Shown here one piece after another: positions 24,871-32,268 of a stretch of 38,386 nt of DNA. Positions within the stretch are counted from its first letter, which is position 1; every line of letters starts with the position of its first letter. Origin of the DNA: Sediminibacterium ginsengisoli (GTDB lineage Bacteria; Bacteroidota; Bacteroidia; Chitinophagales; Chitinophagaceae). The notes below the pieces were generated by a model that made no database searches, had not been told where the DNA came from, and worked only from the letters and a program-made list of their open reading frames with translations. The DNA is taken from contig NZ_FUWH01000016.1 of NCBI RefSeq assembly GCF_900167075.1, positions 1 to 38,386 on the forward strand, given 5' to 3'. The translations under genes were made by a program, and so were the position numbers.

Positions 24871-25320
24871 GTGTCGTACGAGAACAACGAAAAAAAACTA
24901 GAAAGTGTTTACAGCACGCGGATCAGGGCAGGCAAAAGAAGAACCTATTTTTTTGATGTGAGGGCAACCAGAGGTAATGATTACTATCTTACTATTACTG
25001 AAAGCCGTAAACGTTTCGACAACAATGGGTACGACAGGCATAAGATCTTTTTGTACAAAGAGGACTTCAACAAATTCATCAAAGCGCTGAACGAAGCGGT
25101 TGATTATGTGAAGACCGAGTTGATGCCCGATTTTGACTTTGACGCGTTCAACCACGAGTACAACGATGCGGAAGAAGGAGCAGAGCCACAGGATGTAGCT
25201 GCAGTAGTTGCAGAAGAGCCGGTAGAAGAGGAGTCGCCGGCAGTTGTGGCCGCACCAGCACAGACAGTAGCAGAGACCGTTGCGGCAAGCAATGCATCTG
25301 AGGAAGTAGATAAATGGTAA
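24871..25320 (+). CDS. PUR family DNA/RNA-binding protein (DUF3276)
   Basis: A 149-residue protein starting at GTG. The first 95 residues (SVYSTRIRAGKRRTYFFDVR, the DYYLTITESRKRF and RHKIFLYKEDFNKF segments) form the PUR-alpha-like Whirly fold of DUF3276, known from Bacteroidetes and from Borrelia BpuR, which binds single-stranded nucleic acid. The C-terminal 50 residues are acidic and low in complexity (runs of Ala, Val, Glu and Pro), typical of a disordered tail in this family. It is probably an abundant cytoplasmic nucleic-acid-binding protein. It is monocistronic, with a strong promoter and a terminator. Confidence 0.9.
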   Translation: MSYENNEKKLESVYSTRIRAGKRRTYFFDVRATRGNDYYLTITESRKRFDNNGYDRHKIFLYKEDFNKFIKALNEAVDYVKTELMPDFDFDAFNHEYNDAEEGAEPQDVAAVVAEEPVEEESPAVVAAPAQTVAETVAASNASEEVDKW

Positions 25321-25374
25321 GCAATTACCAACACACCAATACTAACTGATACCACCAACCAAAGCTTACTGATG

Positions 25375-25396
25375 AACCGCCTTCGTGGCGGTTTTT
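25375..25396 (+). terminator. Rho-independent terminator after the DUF3276 gene
   Basis: AACCGCC (25375-25381) and GGCGGTT (25387-25393) form a 7-bp stem with a 5-base loop (TTCGT), followed by a T-rich run (25392-25396). It also lies between this gene and the convergent SCO gene. Confidence 0.85.
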
Positions 25397-25418
25397 CTTT
25401 GCCCGAATGTGAGCGGGA

Positions 25419-26054
25419 TTATTGTTTTTCCAACACCCGGATATCCGCGATCAGCTGTTCCACTTTTTTAGGGTCAGTAGCATCATAGAACCCGCGGATC
25501 CTGTTTTGTTGATCAACCAGCGCAACATGCTGGGTATGAATGAATTGATTATCGATGCTTGTAGTATCACCTGTAGCCGCCAGCAGGTATTCAGCAGCAG
25601 CCACATCATATAAAGCGGTTTTGGAACCAGTCAGGAACTGCCAGCGCCCGTCTGTAACGCCGTATTTGCCTGCATAAGCCTTGAGTACCGCAACACTATC
25701 GTGCACCGGATCTACGGTATGCGACAGGATCACCACATCCGGCTGGTCTTTAAAAGCCTGGTAAACCGATTTCAGGTTCGTATTCATTTTAGGGCAAATG
25801 CCCGGACAGGTAGTAAAAAAATACTCCGCCACGCGGATCTTACCTGCCACGTCTTTATCTGTAAAAGTCTGGCCGTCCTGGTTGGTAAAGGAAAATGCAC
25901 CCACTGTATGGTTAGCCTCACCCAAAACCGGTAATTCCTTGCTTTTGTTGAAGAATACCAGGCGTACTACGAATATGGAAGCTGTGATGCCGAGTATAAG
26001 TAATACGGGAATGATGATGCGGGGGAGGTGGGGGTATTTTTTAGCGGGTGCCAT
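25419..26054 (-). CDS. SCO1/SenC family copper chaperone protein
   Basis: A 211-residue protein with one N-terminal membrane anchor (residues about 12-32) and a periplasmic thioredoxin-like domain. The metal-binding CxxxC motif appears as TTCPGICPKMN near residue 82, and the conserved His is in FIHTQHVALVD near residue 170. SCO proteins deliver copper to cytochrome c oxidase subunit II or act as thiol-disulfide reductases. The ATG at 26054 is preferred over an upstream frame from 26096, which would overlap the GHKL gene. No oxidase genes are within this window. Its upstream region has been replaced by the AT-rich restriction cassette, so its promoter may be lost or changed. Confidence 0.85.
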   Translation of the reverse strand: MAPAKKYPHLPRIIIPVLLILGITASIFVVRLVFFNKSKELPVLGEANHTVGAFSFTNQDGQTFTDKDVAGKIRVAEYFFTTCPGICPKMNTNLKSVYQAFKDQPDVVILSHTVDPVHDSVAVLKAYAGKYGVTDGRWQFLTGSKTALYDVAAAEYLLAATGDTTSIDNQFIHTQHVALVDQQNRIRGFYDATDPKKVEQLIADIRVLEKQ

Positions 26055-26070
26055 GAAGGGAAGTATGAAA

Positions 26071-26089
26071 CGGTTATTAGCGGTTATTA
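26071..26089. repeat. Tandem CGGTTATTA at the 3' end of the restriction cassette
   Basis: CGGTTATTA occurs at 26071-26079 and again at 26081-26089. The first copy spans the GHKL stop codon at 26077. It sits at the border between the AT-rich cassette and the SCO gene and may be a junction scar. No matching copy was seen at the other border near 29641-29717. Confidence 0.35.
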
Positions 26090-27930
26090 TATTCATTGTA
26101 AGTCTGAATAAACTCTTTATGGTACTCCTTAGATTGTTCTAACAATTCTCTATAAGTTTTAACAAAAACTTCACCCGATTTTCTATAAGTGTCCTCTTTA
26201 CTTTCAAAAAAATCATCTCCAGATTTAGAACCTCCTACGACATAACACACAACCTTAGAGAAACCAACATGCTGAGCATATTTTTTCTTCAAGAAAACTC
26301 CATATTTATACGCTTGCTCAATAGCTTTTTCATCAATTTTGTAACTACTTCTTTTAATTTCTATTACATATAATATTTCTCCTAAAGCATTGCTACATAA
26401 AAAGTCAATCCTTCTATCTTGAATATTTAAAACCTCATCAGGAAAAGTTTCACTTAATAATTTGCTATAGGTTACTTCATCTCTAAATTCAAGTATTCTC
26501 GGATCAAGAAGCCAAGAGAATTTTTTAAGAAAATTATGAAGAGTAGGTACTTCTTTAGTATCATTATCTAAATATTCTTCAAATTGTTTAATTACTTCAA
26601 CCCTAGAGACAGCAATATCCCTAAATTGTTTTGCCTCTATTGCCTTCCAGTCCGATATGAGTGTCAGAAACTGTGGTAATTGCTCCTCATTTGAAATTTC
26701 AGCTATTTTTTCGGCATACTCCTTAAAAGTTCTATTTTCGAATTTGTCAATTACGTTCTTTATTATTTCACTAGATTTTTCTGTTTCAATTCTTGGATTC
26801 GATAAAATCGGTTCGATAATTTTGTCACTTAGGTCTTTTTCAAATCTAGGTAGTTTTTTTTGCCATTCAGCAATATCCAAAAGTGTTGTTTTTTTAATAT
26901 CTTCTTTTTTAACCTCTGACCTTTTACGTTTCCACTCATTGCCTATTTTTTTTATTACATTTTGTAAAAAAAATTGTAACTCTTTTGTTTGATCATTCTC
27001 CCAATTTAAAGAATGCCTATCAGTCGATATTACATCTTCATTAAAATCGTCTATAAAATCCACATCAAGATATCCCGTAACATATGAATGAAATTGATCG
27101 TTATCCCTTAATCCGTAAAAACTAGCAGTATTTACTATTTTCCCTCTAGATACTAAATAAATGCCTGACATTTCTGTATCTTTTATGGGTGTGACCGTTG
27201 TCAGAATAAATCCCCTAACATTATCTTTATACTTATATGACTCATCTAAGCTATTAGGAAAATCCCATCTGAATTGTTCTTCAAAAGAATTAAATTTTAG
27301 TTCATTTGTTACATCAGTTTCACCAGCATCATTTAAGAACATTTTTAATTGCAATGCATCAAAAATCATGAATTTTTTAGAAAGACTAATTGCGATATCG
27401 CCTAAATTAAATCCAGACTTTCGCCTAATGGATTTCAAATAAAGAGTTGTTCCATTAGACTCAGTTGTAGGTGTATTTTTATCTTTTAGCAACTCTGGGT
27501 TGTACATTCCAGTAGTTGCGGTTTTGATATCGTTTAAGCACATTCTAAAATGATTTAGTATGCCATTTTGAATTGACTTCACCTCAATTATATCACAAAC
27601 GCCAAAAACTGACAGTTTACCCAACCCTTTTTTTCCTATAACAAATCGATCTTTTGCGGTTTTGCTATCTTTGGTTTCTCTACGACGATTTCTGCCGATT
27701 AATAAAAATTTATAATTAAGTTCATCAAAGGACATTCCCGTTCCATCGTCTTCATAAATAATCTCTTTAGCTCCGTCTTTATCATAGAAATTTATACGAA
27801 CATTATCGGCATCCGCATCCCATGAATTAGATACTAACTCGGACAAAACACTTGGAAGCTTAGAATACAAAGAAATGCCCAAATGCTCAATAGTATTTGG
27901 ATCGAATTTTAATGTTAAATTTTCACTCAT
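26077..27930 (-). CDS. GHKL ATPase with C-terminal PD-(D/E)XK nuclease motif (restriction cassette)
   Basis: A 617-residue protein. The N-terminal GHKL (Hsp90/MutL/MORC) ATPase shows the N-box ELVSNSWDAD (E31, N35, D38), G1 motif DDGTGM (61-66) and G2 motif GKKGLGKLS (99-107). A middle part of about 300 residues is helical and Lys/Glu-rich. Near the end, FSWLLD is followed by RRIDFL and YVIEIKR, giving D509-x14-E524-x-K526, a PD-(D/E)XK nuclease signature reminiscent of Shedu-like (DUF4263) domains. It is 35 bases after the C5 methyltransferase gene in a vsr-dcm-GHKL operon, the arrangement reported for MutL/MORC-type ATPases in restriction-modification loci. It is likely the ATP-dependent restriction part. 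It is much more AT-rich than its neighbours. Confidence 0.8.
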   Translation of the reverse strand: MSENLTLKFDPNTIEHLGISLYSKLPSVLSELVSNSWDADADNVRINFYDKDGAKEIIYEDDGTGMSFDELNYKFLLIGRNRRRETKDSKTAKDRFVIGKKGLGKLSVFGVCDIIEVKSIQNGILNHFRMCLNDIKTATTGMYNPELLKDKNTPTTESNGTTLYLKSIRRKSGFNLGDIAISLSKKFMIFDALQLKMFLNDAGETDVTNELKFNSFEEQFRWDFPNSLDESYKYKDNVRGFILTTVTPIKDTEMSGIYLVSRGKIVNTASFYGLRDNDQFHSYVTGYLDVDFIDDFNEDVISTDRHSLNWENDQTKELQFFLQNVIKKIGNEWKRKRSEVKKEDIKKTTLLDIAEWQKKLPRFEKDLSDKIIEPILSNPRIETEKSSEIIKNVIDKFENRTFKEYAEKIAEISNEEQLPQFLTLISDWKAIEAKQFRDIAVSRVEVIKQFEEYLDNDTKEVPTLHNFLKKFSWLLDPRILEFRDEVTYSKLLSETFPDEVLNIQDRRIDFLCSNALGEILYVIEIKRSSYKIDEKAIEQAYKYGVFLKKKYAQHVGFSKVVCYVVGGSKSGDDFFESKEDTYRKSGEVFVKTYRELLEQSKEYHKEFIQTYNEYNNR

Positions 27931-27965
27931 GTCTTAATTCGCTTAGGAAATTATCGTTTAAACTC

Positions 27966-29222
27966 TTATTTATTAAGTATATCAAAAAGTTGTCTAGCGA
28001 TTGCTTCTGCCATAAGAGGCGGCACCGCATTTCCAATTTGTTTGAATGCAGGTGTTTTTACTATTCCTTCTTTAATACCTTCGAAAAAGTAGTCATCTGG
28101 AAATGATTGTAATCTTGCTGCTTCACGTATTGTGAGAGACCTGTTTTGTTCAATATCCGGATGGATATAATAATGACCATCTTTCGAAATATGCGCAACA
28201 ACAGTTTGAGAAAAGGCCTCATCAGCCGCTACAACCTTAAATCTGTCAAAAAAAGATTTACGATTCTGATGGGTTTTCAATCGTTCCGGCAAATCATTAT
28301 AATTCAATCGTTCCCTTTTATTATTCCACTTATTGACTGCAATTCTATATATCTCTTTGTCTTGCTGTGTATGCGGTCGTGCTATATGTTGTGTAAGTAT
28401 ATTAATGCCATTGCGTATTGCAGTGTTGGTAAGATATTCGTTTGTTTTAGCACGGTATTTTGTAAATCTTGCAGCAGTTTCGCCAGCCTGCACTTTGGGC
28501 AAATCATTTAACAAGGCTTGCACGGCATATTTGCTGTTTATCTTAATTGTCAGCAGGTCAGGAACTATATAATTCAATCCCTGCTTCCAACCAATGATAA
28601 TAATACGTTTCCGTTTTTGTAAAACGCCAAAATTATTTGCCTCAACGTTGAATTTCCTTATTTCATACCCCTTCTTTTCAAACAGCCTTTGCATGTTGCT
28701 CAAATATTTACCATTGCCGGCGGATAAAAGGCCAATTACATTCTCAAAAACGAATAGTTTGGGGCTGTATTTTTCCAGAAATTTTGCATAATGAACATAG
28801 AGATAATTACGATGATCTCCTTTCATTCCATTTTCAGATCTTGCTCGACCAACCAGCGAATACGCCTGGCAGGGTGGGCCACCAATAATCAAATCTACAG
28901 TTTGCCCTTTTAGTTGAGTTTCTATTGCTTTATGTATTGCGGAGTTATTTTCAGCACCGATAGGAAGATTAATTACCGAATTCAATAATTCATCCGGAAT
29001 TTTTGAATAAAGCTGAGATCGTGTTATTTCACCTTTAAGATATGATATGTAAATATCAAATTGACTGTTTTTTTTTAAATAATGATAGGCAACGCGTGTT
29101 TTTAAGGTATAGCATGCCGCCTTATCCATCTCAACATGTGCAACGGGCTCGAAACCGGCTCTGATAAAACCTTCCGATAATCCTCCGGCTCCTGCAAATA
29201 AATCTATGTATTTAAAACTCAT
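27966..29222 (-). CDS. dcm: DNA (cytosine-5-)-methyltransferase, type II
   Basis: A 418-residue C5 methyltransferase with all main motifs in order: I DLFAGAGGLSEGF (residues 7-19), IV GGPPCQAYS with the catalytic C118, VI FENV (E160), VIII QKRKRI (202-207), a variable target-recognition region of about 100 residues, IX SLTIREAARLQSFP and X GNAVPP. It modifies cytosine at the carbon-5 position in a specific DNA sequence; the target cannot be read from the protein alone. It overlaps vsr by 11 bases upstream and is followed by the GHKL-nuclease gene, so it should protect host DNA from that effector. Composition is AT-rich relative to the chromosome, indicating horizontal transfer. It appears intact. 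Confidence 0.9.
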   Translation of the reverse strand: MSFKYIDLFAGAGGLSEGFIRAGFEPVAHVEMDKAACYTLKTRVAYHYLKKNSQFDIYISYLKGEITRSQLYSKIPDELLNSVINLPIGAENNSAIHKAIETQLKGQTVDLIIGGPPCQAYSLVGRARSENGMKGDHRNYLYVHYAKFLEKYSPKLFVFENVIGLLSAGNGKYLSNMQRLFEKKGYEIRKFNVEANNFGVLQKRKRIIIIGWKQGLNYIVPDLLTIKINSKYAVQALLNDLPKVQAGETAARFTKYRAKTNEYLTNTAIRNGINILTQHIARPHTQQDKEIYRIAVNKWNNKRERLNYNDLPERLKTHQNRKSFFDRFKVVAADEAFSQTVVAHISKDGHYYIHPDIEQNRSLTIREAARLQSFPDDYFFEGIKEGIVKTPAFKQIGNAVPPLMAEAIARQLFDILNK

Positions 29223-29640
29223 TTCTGTTTGTTATTCCTTTCAAAAGGTTTTGCAATGTTTCAGCCCTTTTATCAGCCTTTAAATCGCATTCCCATATTA
29301 CAATTATTTTCCATTTTTCATGCAATAATCTTGCGATATTTTCCGCATCGTTTGCTTTATTGGCGTTTATTTTAGCCAGCCACCAATCAGTTTTTGTTTT
29401 TGGTACTACAAAATACCTGCATTGGTCATGTCCGTGCCAGAAGCAACCGTTTATAAATATAATTGTTCTGTACTTCGGTAAAACGAGATCAGGCTTGCCA
29501 TGTAATTTTTTATCATGCAACTTATATCTCAGTCCATGTGAAAAAAGAAATTTTCTTACAAGCATTTCGGGTTTGGTGTTTTTACCCTTGATGCGGCTCA
29601 TATTGAAACTTCTTATTTCTTTGGAGTGTACATCAGCCAT
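29212..29640 (-). CDS. vsr: Very short patch repair endonuclease
   Basis: A 142-residue protein from ATG 29640 (a TTG at 29646 is less likely). MADVHSKEIRSFNMSRIKGKN in part and TKPE at its start are the family signature. Catalytic and metal residues are present at the positions expected from E. coli Vsr: E25, D51 (KPDLVLP), H69 and H71 in GCFWHGH, and zinc-type Cys at C66, C74 and in WECDL. It nicks T:G mismatches that arise when 5-methylcytosine deaminates, so it partners the adjacent methyltransferase. It overlaps that gene by 11 bases and is the first gene of the operon, with a TAnnTTTG element just upstream. Confidence 0.9.
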   Translation of the reverse strand: MADVHSKEIRSFNMSRIKGKNTKPEMLVRKFLFSHGLRYKLHDKKLHGKPDLVLPKYRTIIFINGCFWHGHDQCRYFVVPKTKTDWWLAKINANKANDAENIARLLHEKWKIIVIWECDLKADKRAETLQNLLKGITNRNEF

Positions 29641-29643
29641 ATA

Positions 29644-29651
29644 CAAAAGTA
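29644..29651 (-). promoter_or_regulatory. -7 element (TACTTTTG) at the vsr start, leaderless candidate
   Basis: The minus-strand TACTTTTG fits TAnnTTTG and ends only 3 bases before the ATG at 29640. The expected transcription start falls on the A of the ATG. No clear -33 TTTG was seen. Confidence 0.45.
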
Positions 29652-29717
29652 CCCATCTTCAGATACATTTGATTACGGATTCCCTTACTAATATATCATT
29701 TAACTATTTGCGATCAC

Positions 29718-30065
29718 TTAAGAAAATGGGTTCTCTCTCATCCTCCAAAGCACCACCAAAACCACCACCGAAAACACCGTCCCAACCGGCAAATACCACA
29801 ACGTAAGCACAGAAATAATTACCCCAAATAGATAAGCCCAACTCTGGTTCGTCCAAAACCCATATACCCAGGCCAGCCACAGCAGGCCATAGATCAGAAA
29901 CAACGGCCCGAGTTTGAACACATCAATATTCAGTTTGTAAAAGAGATTTGCCCAGGGACCGGGCTTCTCAGGGCCAATGTATTTGCCTTTAAGCATTACA
30001 TAAATGCCATCGAGCAGCATATAGGCTCCATTCAGGATTCCGAGGATGAAGATGAGCAGTTTCAT
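29718..30065 (-). CDS. Small hypothetical membrane protein
   Basis: A 115-residue protein with about four membrane spans (residues about 3-25, 50-70, 75-90, 90-108) and a polar loop KGKYIGPEKPGPW near residue 27. The family was not recognised; the pattern resembles small uncharacterised Bacteroidota membrane proteins. Composition is like the chromosome rather than the restriction cassette that begins 77 bases downstream, so it marks the old border. The function is unknown. Confidence 0.55.
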   Translation of the reverse strand: MKLLIFILGILNGAYMLLDGIYVMLKGKYIGPEKPGPWANLFYKLNIDVFKLGPLFLIYGLLWLAWVYGFWTNQSWAYLFGVIISVLTLWYLPVGTVFSVVVLVVLWRMRENPFS

Positions 30066-30182
30066 GGGGCAGCAGTTCAGTTTGGTAATCTTAAGCGATA
30101 TGTGAAATATAGTAAATATGTCTGATAACTAAAAGAACTAGTTCCAGATACAAAAATGACAAGGGTACGGGACAACAAAATA

Positions 30183-31370
30183 CTAATCATGCATAGGCTC
30201 AGGCAGGTTAAAATATTCGCCGCGGGTTTTGCCCAGGGTCTTCGACAGCTTATTGAAATTCTCAGTCGTCGGTTTCAGATCAATATATTTCCCCACAATA
30301 CTGCGGTGTTTATAAATGATAAAAGTATTCTCAGCTTCGGGATTGATCTTGTTCAGGTGGGCTTCAGTGGCTTTATCGTTGAAAGCCGGGACAAAAGTTA
30401 ATGCGGTATTTTTTATGTTAAGTTCGGTTCCTAATTTTTCCAGTTCGGATTGGCGCGTATTTTTATTGTAGTTCCTGTTGTTCCCGTACACAAAATAGAC
30501 TTTCAGGTATTGTTTGCGTTTTTCGCTTTCCTGCTCCAGGAAGCTGAGCCAGCTTTTGATGGCTGGCCAGTCGGGCAGGTTGCTCACAAAATAAACAATG
30601 CCATGGTAGCGGCCGTATTTGCAGACCGGGCAGGTCTGTGTTCCCTTATCCGGCCCGAATGCGTGGAATGGTGTAAACGAAGGCTGGTCTTCGCCGATGT
30701 TCAGTCCGGATTGTACTTTGGCCGTTCCTTTTTTCGGGTAATCGGGAATGTTCAGACCGAGAACAATATCGTGTTCGGCAATCTGTAAACTGTCTTTCAG
30801 CAGCACCCGTACAATACCGCTGCCGCCGCGGTTCTGCTGCGGGTATTTTTTGAAATGCGGGATCAGGAGTTTATCGTCGTCGAAATTGATCTCGTCGGTA
30901 TAATATTCGTTGGCCAGATCCGGTTCTTTGATGGCTAAATGAATATGTGCGGGCAAAATATCGTTCGGGTAAGGAGCGGGGCGAATGGTTCTGATCGTAT
31001 ATTTTCCATCTTTACCCGTCTTAACCCAGCCGCGGATATGGCCGTGACGTTGGGCTTTCTCAGCCATGCCTGGCCGCGGTGAATAATAGCCGTCATGATC
31101 CGTCTGCCAGTAATAGATGATCACATCAGATGCAGGTGTCTGGCCGTCGAGCTGGAAAACGGTTCCGGTTACGATCAGTTTTTGTCCTTTTTCATTCCAG
31201 CCGGGACTGGTATCTTCCGACTGGATGGTTTCCGGCATCCCTACATACATCAGTTCACAACCATCGCAACCACCGCCAATGATTGCATTTTTTCTTAGGG
31301 TTGATTCTTGGTTGGTTTGTCCGCTGCAGCTGATAAATAAGATACACAGGCAGCTTATCAGTGTTTTCAT
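30183..31370 (-). CDS. Intradiol dioxygenase-like lipoprotein fused to a thioredoxin-like domain
   Basis: A protein of 395 residues from ATG 31370. A lipobox LFISC puts the lipidated Cys at residue 15. Residues about 30-210 are an intradiol ring-cleavage dioxygenase domain: IYYWQTDHDGYYS (Y87), RPAPYP (Y134) and LPAHIHLAI (H142, H144) give the Tyr-Tyr-His-His ferric iron set seen in catechol and protocatechuate 3,4-dioxygenases. From about residue 235 a second domain begins with FGPDKGTQ and the CPVC pair (C247, C250), followed by a thioredoxin-like beta-alpha pattern. Substrate and partner are unknown; a periplasmic or outer membrane oxidative enzyme coupled to a redox module is inferred. 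The LytTR regulator gene is 67 bases upstream. Confidence 0.75.
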   Translation of the reverse strand: MKTLISCLCILFISCSGQTNQESTLRKNAIIGGGCDGCELMYVGMPETIQSEDTSPGWNEKGQKLIVTGTVFQLDGQTPASDVIIYYWQTDHDGYYSPRPGMAEKAQRHGHIRGWVKTGKDGKYTIRTIRPAPYPNDILPAHIHLAIKEPDLANEYYTDEINFDDDKLLIPHFKKYPQQNRGGSGIVRVLLKDSLQIAEHDIVLGLNIPDYPKKGTAKVQSGLNIGEDQPSFTPFHAFGPDKGTQTCPVCKYGRYHGIVYFVSNLPDWPAIKSWLSFLEQESEKRKQYLKVYFVYGNNRNYNKNTRQSELEKLGTELNIKNTALTFVPAFNDKATEAHLNKINPEAENTFIIYKHRSIVGKYIDLKPTTENFNKLSKTLGKTRGEYFNLPEPMHD

Positions 31371-31437
31371 GGTCAACTTTTTTTACAAAGAGACTATTGA
31401 AACCATTGATTGTCAAATCAGATAAGGTAAGCGGAGT

Positions 31438-32268
31438 CTATTTTGTGGTAAGCTGATGGCGTTCTGAGAATTTCTGTTTGAAATGCTTCGCGTAATTACG
31501 GCTTAGGCGCAGCATGGTATTGTCTGCGAGCGTGAGATCGTAATCGCCATTCTGACGGGATTGGATCGTTGCGACTTTATCCAGGTTCACAATATGCGAT
31601 TTATGGATGCGTACAAACTGCTGATCGTTCAATTGCGTTTCCAGGGCTTTCAGCGTTTCCGTGTACAGGTATTTCCTGTCAGGATGGTAAATATCGATAT
31701 AAGGTGAATTGGCCGAGAAATACAGGATCTCATTTACATCCAGTACGGATTTCCTGTTATTGTTGTCGTTGATCAGGATCGAGCTGATAAAGTTCCTGGC
31801 GGCGTTTGACTGCTCAATTGCTTCGGTTTTCCTGTTCAAAAGCGTAAACGCGACCAGCGAGAACCCGTAAACGATCACCGTTTTAAGGAAGTAAGCGGAT
31901 AAGGCGTAATTGAAAGTCTGCCAGTAATCGAATGTATGCTCATAAAATACAGCGGACAAGATCCACACCAAAGCCGGGTAAGCCAGCATATGGAATACGA
32001 TCGCCGAACTGATGATCAATAATTTAAATATCGACTTTTGAGTGGTTTGGGTCAGTTTATACGTTAATAGCAGCAATGGCAGATATAACAACCAGTAAGT
32101 ACTGAACAGCAGCGACTCGGAAATGTAGAATGAACTGTTTTGAAACCGGGTGAATACATAATCCAGGATCACATTCGCGGTAGTGAAGAATACTAAGCAA
32201 GTAATAAGGACATGCTTTGGCTTTTGCCAAAGTTCCAAATCTGTGAAAATTGATTTATTGAGTTGCAA
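31438..32268 (-). CDS. Membrane LytTR-type transcription regulator
   Basis: A 276-residue protein with four membrane spans in residues about 20-150 and a C-terminal LytTR DNA-binding domain (residues about 170-270; LDVNEILYFSANSPYIDIY, then FVRIHKSHIVNLDKV and the TMLRLSRNYAKHF end). Such membrane-anchored LytTR regulators act without a separate receiver domain. It begins at a TTG (32268) that lies inside the 3' end of the GHKL gene, overlapping it by 14 bases, so the original start or promoter may have been altered when that gene arrived. The dioxygenase-like lipoprotein gene follows after 67 bases and is a plausible target or partner. Confidence 0.75.
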   Translation of the reverse strand: MQLNKSIFTDLELWQKPKHVLITCLVFFTTANVILDYVFTRFQNSSFYISESLLFSTYWLLYLPLLLLTYKLTQTTQKSIFKLLIISSAIVFHMLAYPALVWILSAVFYEHTFDYWQTFNYALSAYFLKTVIVYGFSLVAFTLLNRKTEAIEQSNAARNFISSILINDNNNRKSVLDVNEILYFSANSPYIDIYHPDRKYLYTETLKALETQLNDQQFVRIHKSHIVNLDKVATIQSRQNGDYDLTLADNTMLRLSRNYAKHFKQKFSERHQLTTK

